The translations under genes were made by a program, and so were the position numbers. The notes under the pieces are model-generated. The model saw only the letters and a program-made list of their open reading frames with translations. It was not told the origin of the DNA and did not search any database. Positions 1 to 4,915 of a stretch of 8,453 nt of DNA are shown here, in pieces (the first letter of the stretch is position 1; each line of letters starts with the position of its first letter). The DNA lies in the NCBI GenBank assembly GCA_934636435.1, contig CAKUAQ010000063.1, positions 1 through 8,453 of the forward strand, written 5' to 3'. Source of the stretch: an uncultured Eubacteriales bacterium. Lineage in GTDB: Bacteria; Bacillota; Clostridia; Oscillospirales; Acutalibacteraceae.

Positions 1-87
1 CCGAAAGGGTATACGGTCATGGGGGAGGAGATCACTTTCAGCGGTTATTGTCCCGTTTGCCGGGAAATACTAGAAAAAATCAATTAA
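1..87 (+). CDS. Fur-family metalloregulator, 3' end only (probably PerR)
   Basis: Only the last 28 codons are present, in frame from base 1 to a TAA at 85-87. The visible tail carries the G-Y-C-P-V-C pattern, the second CxxC of the structural zinc site found near the C-terminus of Fur/PerR/Zur repressors, preceded by the usual G-x-x-I-x-F-S-G strand. The DNA-binding winged helix and the regulatory metal ligands lie outside the window, so Fur, Zur and PerR cannot be separated from sequence alone. The rubrerythrin gene starts 19 bases downstream on the same strand, and peroxide-sensing PerR is a known controller of rubrerythrins in Clostridia, so PerR is the favoured reading (inference). Family assignment is fairly secure; the subtype is not. 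Confidence 0.7.
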   Translation, partial: PKGYTVMGEEITFSGYCPVCREILEKIN

Positions 88-106
88 ATTATGGAGGTAA
101 ATCGGT

Positions 107-652
107 ATGAAAAAGTTTGTATGCAGCGTCTGTGGGTATGTGTATGAGGGCGAGGAAGCGCCGAAGGTCTGTCCGGTCTGCGGCGTCGGCGCCGACAAGT
201 TTGTGGAGCAGAAGACGGAGCGCTCCTGGGCGGCGGAGCACGTGGTCGGCATTGCCCGGGATGTGGACCCGGAGATCGTGGAAGGGCTGCGCGCCAACTT
301 TACCGGCGAGTGCTCGGAGGTAGGTATGTATCTGGCGATGGCGCGGGTTGCTCATCGCGAGGGGTATCCGGAGATTGGCTTGTACTGGGAGAAGGCGGCC
401 TATGAGGAGGCAGAGCATGCGGCAAAGTTTGCCGAGCTGCTGGGCGAGGTCGTGACCGACAGCACCAAGAAGAATCTGGAAATGCGGGTGGATGCCGAGA
501 ACGGCGCTACCGACGGCAAAATGGCGCTGGCCAAGCGGGCGAAGGAGCTGAATCTGGACGCGATTCATGATACAGTTCACGAAATGGCCAAGGACGAAGC
601 CCGCCACGGCAAGGCTTTCGAGGGACTTCTCAAGCGCTACTTCGGTAAGTGA
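107..652 (+). CDS. Reverse rubrerythrin (rubredoxin domain first), 181 aa
   Basis: Cytoplasmic non-haem iron protein expected to reduce hydrogen peroxide to water using electrons from NAD(P)H via a rubredoxin-type relay. An N-terminal rubredoxin knuckle (about residues 1-36) supplies the Fe(SCys)4 ligands C6, C9, C22 and C25. A four-helix ferritin-like domain (about 48-180) supplies the di-iron ligands: E68 and E71 in GECSEVGMY, E100/E101 and E103-H104 in YEEAEH, E131 in AENGA, and E164 with H167 in DEARHG. The rubredoxin-before-ferritin order is the reverse of classical rubrerythrin and is typical of clostridial oxygen/peroxide-stress proteins. C69 sits where many relatives carry Thr, next to a metal ligand. 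The ATG at 107 is preceded by GGAGG at 93-97. It lies 19 bases after the Fur-family gene, suggesting co-transcription and peroxide control, and is followed by a clear terminator. Confidence 0.93.
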   Translation: MKKFVCSVCGYVYEGEEAPKVCPVCGVGADKFVEQKTERSWAAEHVVGIARDVDPEIVEGLRANFTGECSEVGMYLAMARVAHREGYPEIGLYWEKAAYEEAEHAAKFAELLGEVVTDSTKKNLEMRVDAENGATDGKMALAKRAKELNLDAIHDTVHEMAKDEARHGKAFEGLLKRYFGK

Positions 653-687
653 TCGAACGTAGAAATAGTGATTTGCCGGTTCAGGCG

Positions 688-720
688 ACAGGCACGGAGT
701 GTTGTTCCGTGCCTGTTTTT
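688..720 (+). terminator. Intrinsic terminator of the rubrerythrin operon
   Basis: An 11-bp perfect stem (688-698 with 706-716, ACAGGCACGGA paired to its complement) has a 7-nt loop and runs directly into a T run at 716-720. It starts 36 bases after the rubrerythrin stop and has the standard form of a rho-independent terminator on the plus strand. Confidence 0.9.
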
Positions 721-819
721 CTGTGACGGTATGGTTTCGGGTAGGATATTCTTGATGAAGGCTGTTTCGGCGAGCTGCGCTGTGGGGGCGGTGGCGGATT
801 GCCCTGTAAACGGTGTTAT

Positions 820-869
820 ACAGAAACGCACCCGGCAAGAGTTCCATGTCTTGCCGGGTGCGTTTCTGT
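820..869 (-). terminator. Long perfect hairpin ending the padR-DUF1700-DUF4097 operon
   Basis: A 21-bp uninterrupted inverted repeat (820-840 with 849-869) with an 8-nt loop begins 7 bases beyond the TAA of the DUF4097 gene on the minus strand. Position and stability fit a terminator between two convergent operons. The canonical U tract is missing: on the minus strand the stem is followed by TATAACACC, and the only T run (TTT) is inside the stem. It could instead mainly protect the 3' end of the message. Confidence 0.65.
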
Positions 870-875
870 TGGCCC

Positions 876-1838
876 TTAGCCGATCTTTATGTCGATATCG
901 CCTGTACCAGTTTTGATCATGCATTGGCCACCGGTTGCCGCTTTGGGAACGTTCACCCTGCCGGTGGCGGTGTCGATGATAAACACCTTGTCCGTAAGCA
1001 GGCTGCCGGATACATAGCCTGTACTGGTTTTTACGGACAGCTCGGAGGCATCGCACCCGCTGAATTTTACATTGCCTGTGGTCCGCTCGATCGAGAACAT
1101 ATTGGCCGCTATCACGCGGTCCAGGGTGATGGTTCCTGTGGTTCCGTTTGAATGTACATTTTGGCACGCAACGTCGCGTAAACTTGCGTTACCGGTGGAT
1201 ACGCCTACGGTTATATCGTCCCGGCAGGTCACGTCGGAAACCGTCACCCTACCCGTGGTGACAGAGAGGTCCAGTGCGCCGGCGGAAGTTTTTTCGACCC
1301 GGATATCTCCCGTGCTTGTTTTGATTTTGCCTGTCTCCGTAACGGATGCGCAAAAGGCAACGGTTCCCGTAGTCAAAGAAATATCGGCGTTCACAAATGT
1401 GAAGTCTTTTGGTATTTCCACATTTCCGGTGCTTTCGCGAATGGTCAGGGCGTCGTAGGCCGTTTTCGGAAGATACACCGTGATCTGCGGCGAATCAAAC
1501 TGGAATCCGATATAATCGTACCAGTGCCTGGTGTCGCACACCTGAATTACAAGCGTATCCTCTCGGACGGTAACCGTGTGCTTTGCGTTCTCTTCTTCGT
1601 AGCACTCCACCCGGCATTTCCCGTCGCTCGACAAGGCGAATACGATAGCAGCGGTGTCGGTTTGCAGCGATATGTCGTGGAATACCTCGGTGATTTCGTA
1701 AGTGTTTGTTTCGCATCGGACTGTTGACAGCTTCGTAAAATTCCATTCCCGCGTCGCCATGACGCCAACGAAAAGGATGCATCCGATCAGCACAAGGGCC
1801 GCCGCTGTGATAAGCCATATCTTTGTTGCCGTTTTCAT
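876..1838 (-). CDS. DUF4097-family membrane-anchored beta-solenoid protein, 320 aa
   Basis: Protein of unknown biochemical function. Residues 1-6 are short and basic, followed by one hydrophobic segment (about 7-27) that should anchor it in the membrane. An extracytoplasmic lead-in (about 30-130) precedes ten repeats built around an S/T-T-G turn, with the Gly at residues 138, 158, 177, 196, 216, 235, 255, 274, 293 and 313: a 19-20 residue period with alternating beta residues, the signature of the DUF4097 (DUF4098-like) right-handed solenoid. The start is the ATG at 1838, because AAGGAGG at 1846-1852 precedes it and its A is shared with the TAA of the upstream gene (TAATG coupling); a 13-codon longer reading begins inside the DUF1700 gene. 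It is the last gene of a PadR-controlled operon. DUF4097 proteins often follow DUF1700 and PadR genes in Firmicutes, which suggests an envelope-linked sensor or effector role (inference). Confidence 0.88.
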   Translation of the reverse strand: MKTATKIWLITAAALVLIGCILFVGVMATREWNFTKLSTVRCETNTYEITEVFHDISLQTDTAAIVFALSSDGKCRVECYEEENAKHTVTVREDTLVIQVCDTRHWYDYIGFQFDSPQITVYLPKTAYDALTIRESTGNVEIPKDFTFVNADISLTTGTVAFCASVTETGKIKTSTGDIRVEKTSAGALDLSVTTGRVTVSDVTCRDDITVGVSTGNASLRDVACQNVHSNGTTGTITLDRVIAANMFSIERTTGNVKFSGCDASELSVKTSTGYVSGSLLTDKVFIIDTATGRVNVPKAATGGQCMIKTGTGDIDIKIG

Positions 1839-2437
1839 TAGGCTTCCTCCTTTTTCATAATGCCGTGTTTCACCCATAGGGTTGTGTTCTTCGTCAGCGC
1901 CAGGATGCCCTTCGTTGCCTCCTTGCAGCCATAGAACAGAAAGATGGAGAGCCCGGCGCAGACAATTCCTGCGGAAAGCAACGCGAGCCCCGGCGCACCG
2001 CTACCGCCTACGGCAAAAACTACACACGCCGGTACGCTGGCGACTGCGCAGACCACCAGCGATCCAAAGACCGCCCACAACGATACCATTATCGCCCACA
2101 ACGACACGTAGAGCGCGAAAACCACGGCAGCCACGGCAATGCCCAGAGAAAGCCACAGCGGCGAGCCCAGCGCTATGAGCATGATCTCCCATGCTTTCAG
2201 GTGCCTTTTCGGCTTTATCCTTTCCTTGGCGATTTTCGTAAGGGAAATGTCAGCGACCGTCTGCCGGACGATCTCTTCTACATCGCCGATTGCGGCGACC
2301 GCGTCCTCCTCCGAAAGCCCTTCTTCCATTCGATCCTCAAGCATTTCCCCGTAAAAGTTCAGACGTTCCTCGATATCGTCTTGCGGCAGCCCGGATAAGC
2401 CTTTCCGCAACCGTGTAAGAAAATCCTGTTTAGACAT
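1838..2437 (-). CDS. DUF1700-family membrane protein, 199 aa
   Basis: The N-terminal cytoplasmic region (about 1-75) has the DUF1700 pattern: a short helix of the M-x-K-x-x-F-L-x-x-L type, then 'GLP..DIEERLNFYGEMLEDRMEEGLSEEDAV' (key residues E24, Y29, E31, E38, G40, E43-E44) and the A-I-G-D-V-E-E-I motif near 49-56. The C-terminal part (about 83-172) is three to four hydrophobic segments separated by small Gly/Ser-rich turns. The function is unknown; the family is repeatedly linked to PadR repressors and may work as their membrane partner (established association, unproven mechanism). The ATG at 2437 has AAGGAGG at 2447-2453 and overlaps the 3' end of padR by 8 bases; its TAA overlaps the ATG of the DUF4097 gene by one base. 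Tight overlaps on both sides argue for fixed stoichiometry of the three products. Confidence 0.9.
   Translation of the reverse strand: MSKQDFLTRLRKGLSGLPQDDIEERLNFYGEMLEDRMEEGLSEEDAVAAIGDVEEIVRQTVADISLTKIAKERIKPKRHLKAWEIMLIALGSPLWLSLGIAVAAVVFALYVSLWAIMVSLWAVFGSLVVCAVASVPACVVFAVGGSGAPGLALLSAGIVCAGLSIFLFYGCKEATKGILALTKNTTLWVKHGIMKKEEA
1846..1852 (-). promoter_or_regulatory. Ribosome binding site deciding the DUF4097 start
   Basis: AAGGAGG lies 7 bases before the ATG at 1838 (inside the last codons of the DUF1700 gene). No comparable site precedes the more upstream in-frame ATG at 1877, so the shorter start is preferred. Confidence 0.8.
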
Positions 2438-2750
2438 TACCTTCGTCCTCCTTGGTCACAAATTGATAAATGGCTAAAATTTCTTTCCACTCAACCTGAA
2501 ACTCCCGGATGCGCTGCTGTCCCTCTTCGGTGATGTGGTAGTATTTTCTAAGTCGGCCGCCGTGTTCCGCGGTACGCACCGTCAGCATATGTGCCGTTTC
2601 CAGGCGTTTCAGAATGGTGTACAGGGTCGATTCGGAAAGCTCAATATACGGCTTCATATCCTTAATGATCTTATAGCCGTATGAATCCTCGCTTTTGATC
2701 GCCGCCAGGACGCAGACGTCCAGAAGCCCCCGTTTCAGCTGACCGTCCAT
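2430..2750 (-). CDS. PadR-family transcriptional repressor, 106 aa
   Basis: Small winged-helix regulator of the short (PadR-s1) subfamily. The N-terminal fold shows L-L-D-x-C-V-L-A-A-I with S23-Y24-G25-Y26-K27-I28 (the family's 'YGY.I' motif). The recognition helix is E40-S41-T42-L43-Y44-T45-I46-L47-K48-R49-L50, and the wing is G64-G65-R66-L67-R68-K69-Y70-Y71 followed by T74-E75-E76-G77. A short C-terminal helix (about 78-98) is the expected dimerisation element. At 106 residues it is complete for the subfamily. AAAGGAGG at 2757-2764 supports the ATG at 2750. It heads the DUF1700-DUF4097 operon, and its own promoter is overlaid by a long palindrome, so autorepression is likely. The inducer cannot be read from the sequence; relatives respond to small molecules or envelope stress. 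Confidence 0.93.
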   Translation of the reverse strand: MDGQLKRGLLDVCVLAAIKSEDSYGYKIIKDMKPYIELSESTLYTILKRLETAHMLTVRTAEHGGRLRKYYHITEEGQQRIREFQVEWKEILAIYQFVTKEDEGNV

Positions 2751-2767
2751 ATTATACCTCCTTTCAT

Positions 2768-2794
2768 GTTATACATCGTATCACGAAGTATAAC
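2768..2794. promoter_or_regulatory. Probable PadR operator (27-bp palindrome)
   Basis: Arms GTTATAC...TCGT and ACGA...GTATAAC (7+4 bases, one mismatch between the blocks) flank a 3-base centre; 22 of the 24 arm positions are paired. It covers the whole -10 element (2775-2780) and much of the spacer of the padR promoter, so a bound dimer would block RNA polymerase. Assignment to this PadR is inference from position and symmetry. Confidence 0.75.
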
Positions 2795-2803
2795 GGTTGT
2801 CAA
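2775..2803 (-). promoter_or_regulatory. Sigma-A type promoter of the padR-DUF1700-DUF4097 operon
   Basis: On the minus strand a perfect TTGACA -35 (2798-2803) is followed after exactly 17 bases by TACGAT (2775-2780, 4 of 6 matches to TATAAT). The ribosome binding site of padR begins 11 bases after the -10. The start of transcription should fall near 2768. Confidence 0.8.
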
Positions 2804-3478
2804 TAGATTTTGCAAAAAAAATCGGCAGAGAGAACGATGTCTCTCCACCGCCGGGGTACATGGATGTTTGTTTATCGGAACACAGTCCTGTCGTTGCAAG
2901 CTCCGCTATAAAGGCCGCATTACAGTGTGCCGTTTTGTATAAACTCGTAGTTTTTGGAGTAGCCTTAGATGGCATAAAAACGCGCAAACCGTCAGCCGAT
3001 CTATGGAAGGGCGTATTCCATGGAGGGGCAAGACGGACGGGCTGACGGACCTCTTTGGATTTCGAAGCCGGTGTCTCTTTTAACGGCAGGTCTGCAAAGG
3101 CCGAACCGCTCTTTTCAGCCTGTATGGCCGCTCCGGATGCTCTGGTCAACGCCAAAACGCAGGCTGCCAAAGACAACGCGCGGTTCGATCTCTCAGCCAA
3201 TGCCGTCGGGATGCAAGCGGTTTCGTCGGCTCGTTCGCGCGCATTGACACTGTTGCTTTCCGCTTAGCCTGTTTTGGTATTCTTCGTTAGGAACACCGCG
3301 TCGCCATTGCGTCGATGTCAAGCCCCCGGTATCCGGGTGACCGGAGAAGAGTGACCGCGGAGGATCGACAGCCCCCACGTATCGGCTCTGTGGCGTACCG
3401 CTGGCGCACACGCATCCCAATGTTATCCGCTATTGTTGTGCCGCTTTGCGCTGCTCTGTATACACCGGATGCCCGGGA
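2804..3478. other. Gene-poor segment with RNA-like structure; no convincing CDS
   Basis: About 660 bases contain no open reading frame with a credible start, ribosome binding site and family pattern. What is visible is a strong minus-strand terminator at the left end (2814-2853); a 9-bp inverted repeat CCGTCAGCC/GGCTGACGG (2989-2997 with 3040-3048) enclosing a smaller 6-bp hairpin (3003-3008 with 3016-3021); and a CCCGG-TAT-CCGGG dyad near 3326-3338. The DUF523 gene ends at 3479 without its own terminator, so lexA-operon transcripts may run through the segment and stop at 2814. It could be a long 3' UTR, a noncoding RNA, or a decayed gene or mobile fragment. Confidence 0.5.
2814..2853 (-). 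terminator. Intrinsic terminator just upstream of the padR promoter
   Basis: Read on the minus strand: CGGC, a 3-nt bulge, GGAGAGA, a 6-nt loop, TCTCTCT, GCCG, then ATTTTTTTT (eight T at 2821-2814). The stem is 4 + 7 bp with one G-U pair. The last T is only 11 bases from the -35 of the padR promoter, so it would stop minus-strand transcripts arriving from the lexA/DUF523 side. Confidence 0.85.
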
Positions 3479-3952
3479 TCAACGGGGGAGAGGTTTGCCC
3501 GATTCGATCAATGGTTCTGTCCAGGTATCCTCCGTGTACAGCGTGATGCCCTCCTGCGCCAGCAATCGGGCGGTGACGCCCTGCCCCGGAATGCGCTGTC
3601 CGGTGTGGGTGCCGTCATAGATGCGGGTCACACCGCAGCTGGGGCTGCCATCTTTGAGGATGGCGGCGGTCAATCCATGACGGCGGCACAGCGCCAGCGC
3701 CAGTGCCGCTCCCCGCGTATATTCCTCCGTGCAGTCCCGCCCGTCCCTGGCTATGACCTGCTGTCCGACAATTTCACAGGGGACGCGGGGCGTCGGCAGA
3801 CCGCCGGCACACTCCGGACAGAAGGGAAGTGCCATGCCGCAGTCCGCTAACCGTCGCAGCTCCGGCCGGTCGAATCCGCCGCCGTCGTAGCGGCAGCGTT
3901 GTCCGCACAGACAGGCGCTGATCAGCAGCGAGGGGTGCTTACCGTCGCTCAT
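3479..3952 (-). CDS. DUF523-family (YbbK-like) cysteine-rich protein, 157 aa
   Basis: Small soluble protein of the DUF523 family, function not established. The family blocks appear in order: S-A-C-L-C-G-x-x-C-R-Y-D-G (C14, C16, C20), P-F-C-P-E-C-A-G-G-L-P-T-P-R-x-P-x-E-I (C45, C48, residues 43-61), K-D-G-S-P-S-C-G (C106, residues 100-107), I-Y-D-G-x-x-x-G-x-x-x-x-G-x-G-V-T-A-x-L-L (111-131), then a G-I-x-L-Y strand. Four conserved cysteines (C14, C20, C45, C106) suggest a metal or Fe-S site (inference). Length is normal for the family. The ATG at 3952 overlaps the TGA of lexA (ATGA, 4 bp) and lacks its own strong ribosome binding site, so it appears to be translated by coupling to LexA and hence to be SOS-controlled. 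No terminator follows directly. Confidence 0.88.
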   Translation of the reverse strand: MSDGKHPSLLISACLCGQRCRYDGGGFDRPELRRLADCGMALPFCPECAGGLPTPRVPCEIVGQQVIARDGRDCTEEYTRGAALALALCRRHGLTAAILKDGSPSCGVTRIYDGTHTGQRIPGQGVTARLLAQEGITLYTEDTWTEPLIESGKPLPR

Positions 3953-4539
3953 CCGAAATACCGCACCAGCGAAATCACCTTGCCCAGCACGGTGACTTCC
4001 TTGGCGATGATCGGCTCAAAAGCGTCGTTTTCCGGTTGCAGACGGATGTGATCTTTTTCCACGTAGATGCGCTTGACGGTGGCCTCGTCGCCGATCAACG
4101 CCACGACGATATCGCCATTCTGCGCTGTGGCGGTGCGGCGCACGATCACCACATCCCGGTCCAGAATGCCGGCGTTGATCATACTGGTGCCGGACACCCG
4201 CAGCGCGAACAGCTCGCCGGGCTGGTAATGATCGCCGCCGGAGAAGGGCACATAATCCTCGACCTCCTCCACGGCCAGTATGGGCAGACCGGCCGTCACC
4301 TTACCCAGCAGAGGCACACGGGTGACATTCTCCCCGGGCAGACGGATCGCCCGATTCAGACCGCTGCGCCGATCAATGTACCCCTCATCCTCCAGCCGTT
4401 TCAGATATGCATGGACGGTGGAGGTGGAGCGTATGCCGGTGGCCTCGCAGATCTCACGCACGGTTGGGGGGATGTCGTCTTGCAGGCGTTCGCGGACAAA
4501 AGTCAGAACCTTTTGCTGCTTTTCGGTCAATGGTCTCAT
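3949..4539 (-). CDS. lexA: LexA repressor (SOS response), 196 aa
   Basis: Represses DNA-damage genes and self-cleaves when stimulated by RecA filaments. The N-terminal winged helix-turn-helix (about 1-66) begins 'MRPLTEKQQKVLTFV' and contains P24-P25-T26-V27-R28-E29-I30 and the recognition region S38-T39-S40-T41-V42-H43-A44-Y45-L46. The cleavage bond is A83-G84 in K-V-T-A-G-L-P. The C-terminal S24 peptidase domain has the nucleophile S119 (V-S-G-T-S-M), the D128-R-D motif and the general base K156 (A-T-V-K-R). All key residues are present, so it should be active. The ATG at 4539 has AAGGAGGAG at 4546-4554; an in-frame extension to 4662 would cross the promoter and is rejected. The DUF523 gene overlaps its stop. 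An SOS box overlaps its promoter, implying autoregulation. Confidence 0.97.
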   Translation of the reverse strand: MRPLTEKQQKVLTFVRERLQDDIPPTVREICEATGIRSTSTVHAYLKRLEDEGYIDRRSGLNRAIRLPGENVTRVPLLGKVTAGLPILAVEEVEDYVPFSGGDHYQPGELFALRVSGTSMINAGILDRDVVIVRRTATAQNGDIVVALIGDEATVKRIYVEKDHIRLQPENDAFEPIIAKEVTVLGKVISLVRYFG

Positions 4540-4545
4540 GGAAAA

Positions 4546-4554
4546 CTCCTCCTT
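4546..4554 (-). promoter_or_regulatory. Ribosome binding site deciding the lexA start
   Basis: AAGGAGGAG sits 6 bases before the ATG at 4539, whose product starts exactly where LexA proteins start. This excludes the 41-codon longer reading that begins within the operator. Confidence 0.9.
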
Positions 4555-4629
4555 ATACGTGTGGCGCAGGGAACGGTTGTGCTGCCCGAATCGGGGCGGC
4601 GACAGGGCCGAAAACCTACTGTCACGGAC

Positions 4630-4658
4630 AGTATACCATAGATCGTAGGAAAATGCAA
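4630..4658 (-). promoter_or_regulatory. lexA promoter
   Basis: On the minus strand TATACT (4630-4635, 5 of 6 to consensus) lies 17 bases downstream of TTGCAT (4653-4658); the overlapping TTTGCA with an 18-base spacer is an alternative -35. It predicts a 5' leader of roughly 85 bases before lexA. Confidence 0.7.
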
Positions 4659-4670
4659 ACATTTGTTTGC
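4655..4670. promoter_or_regulatory. LexA (SOS) box
   Basis: GCAAACATTTGTTTGC is a perfect dyad with 7-base arms. Its core differs from the Bacillus-type box CGAACATATGTTCG by G-to-A and C-to-T changes at symmetric positions and one central base. It overlaps the -35 of the lexA promoter, the expected place for autorepression. It may show that this LexA prefers AAAC-N4-GTTT half-sites. Confidence 0.8.
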
Positions 4671-4835
4671 GATTTTTTCAAAAAATTTCCCGTTCATATA
4701 TTTCTTGCGTTTTATTCACGATTTCGTCATAAAAAGGACAAATTTGTGCGGTATAGTTAACACGTACTCAGGAGAGCAACGGGGCCGCACCCGTCCTCCG
4801 TCAAACGAGTACAATCCTCCTCAAAACACCCCTCT

Positions 4836-4875
4836 AACGAAAGCTCCCCGGCGGAAACGTCGGGGAGCTTTCGTT
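4836..4875. terminator. 15-bp hairpin in the lexA / acetyltransferase intergenic region
   Basis: A perfect 15-bp stem (4836-4850 with 4861-4875) with a 10-nt loop is followed on the plus strand by a short TTTG and, 5 bases later, by the -35 of the next promoter. There is no long U tract on either side. It may act as a weak terminator or insulator between the divergent lexA and GNAT transcripts, or as the 3' end of a small plus-strand RNA starting near 4740. Confidence 0.6.
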
Positions 4876-4880
4876 TGTCC

Positions 4881-4909
4881 TTGACAGGGGGATCGGGCGA
4901 TGCTATAAT
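4881..4909 (+). promoter_or_regulatory. Perfect-consensus sigma-A promoter upstream of the GNAT-YoaP gene
   Basis: TTGACA (4881-4886), a 17-base spacer and TATAAT (4904-4909) match the consensus at all 12 positions with ideal spacing. Transcription should start near 4916, giving a leader of about 170 bases before the ATG at 5089. A perfect constitutive promoter upstream of a leader terminator implies that control acts after initiation. Confidence 0.9.
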
Positions 4910-4915
4910 TTTCCC

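Noticed and set aside
1839..1877. 13-residue extension of the DUF4097 protein
   Set aside because: It lies inside the DUF1700 coding region without a ribosome binding site, while the ATG at 1838 is ideally placed.
2751..2756. TATAAT on the minus strand directly before padR
   Set aside because: It sits between the ribosome binding site and the ATG, and no -35 is found 16-18 bases upstream; the TTGACA/TACGAT pair further up is better.
2781..3200. 139-codon open frame on the minus strand in the gene-free segment
   Set aside because: Its last codons are made of the intrinsic terminator, its T run and the padR promoter; there is no ribosome binding site at 3200 and no recognisable family pattern.
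2797..3267. Plus-strand frame open except for one TGA (82 + 70 codons)
   Set aside because: It starts inside the padR -35 element, is interrupted at 3043, lacks an initiation signal and shows no domain. I considered a broken gene but see no supporting homology.
3244..3320. Two TTGACA hexamers facing each other (3244-3249 plus; 3315-3320 minus)
   Set aside because: Neither has an acceptable -10 at 16-18 bases, so no promoter is called.
3446..3850. 134-codon plus-strand frame opposite the DUF523 gene
   Set aside because: It is a shadow of DUF523, whose conserved motifs are on the minus strand.
4540..4662. N-terminal extension of LexA to 237 residues
   Set aside because: It would translate through the lexA promoter, transcription start and part of the SOS box; the ATG at 4539 has an excellent ribosome binding site and begins like known LexA proteins.
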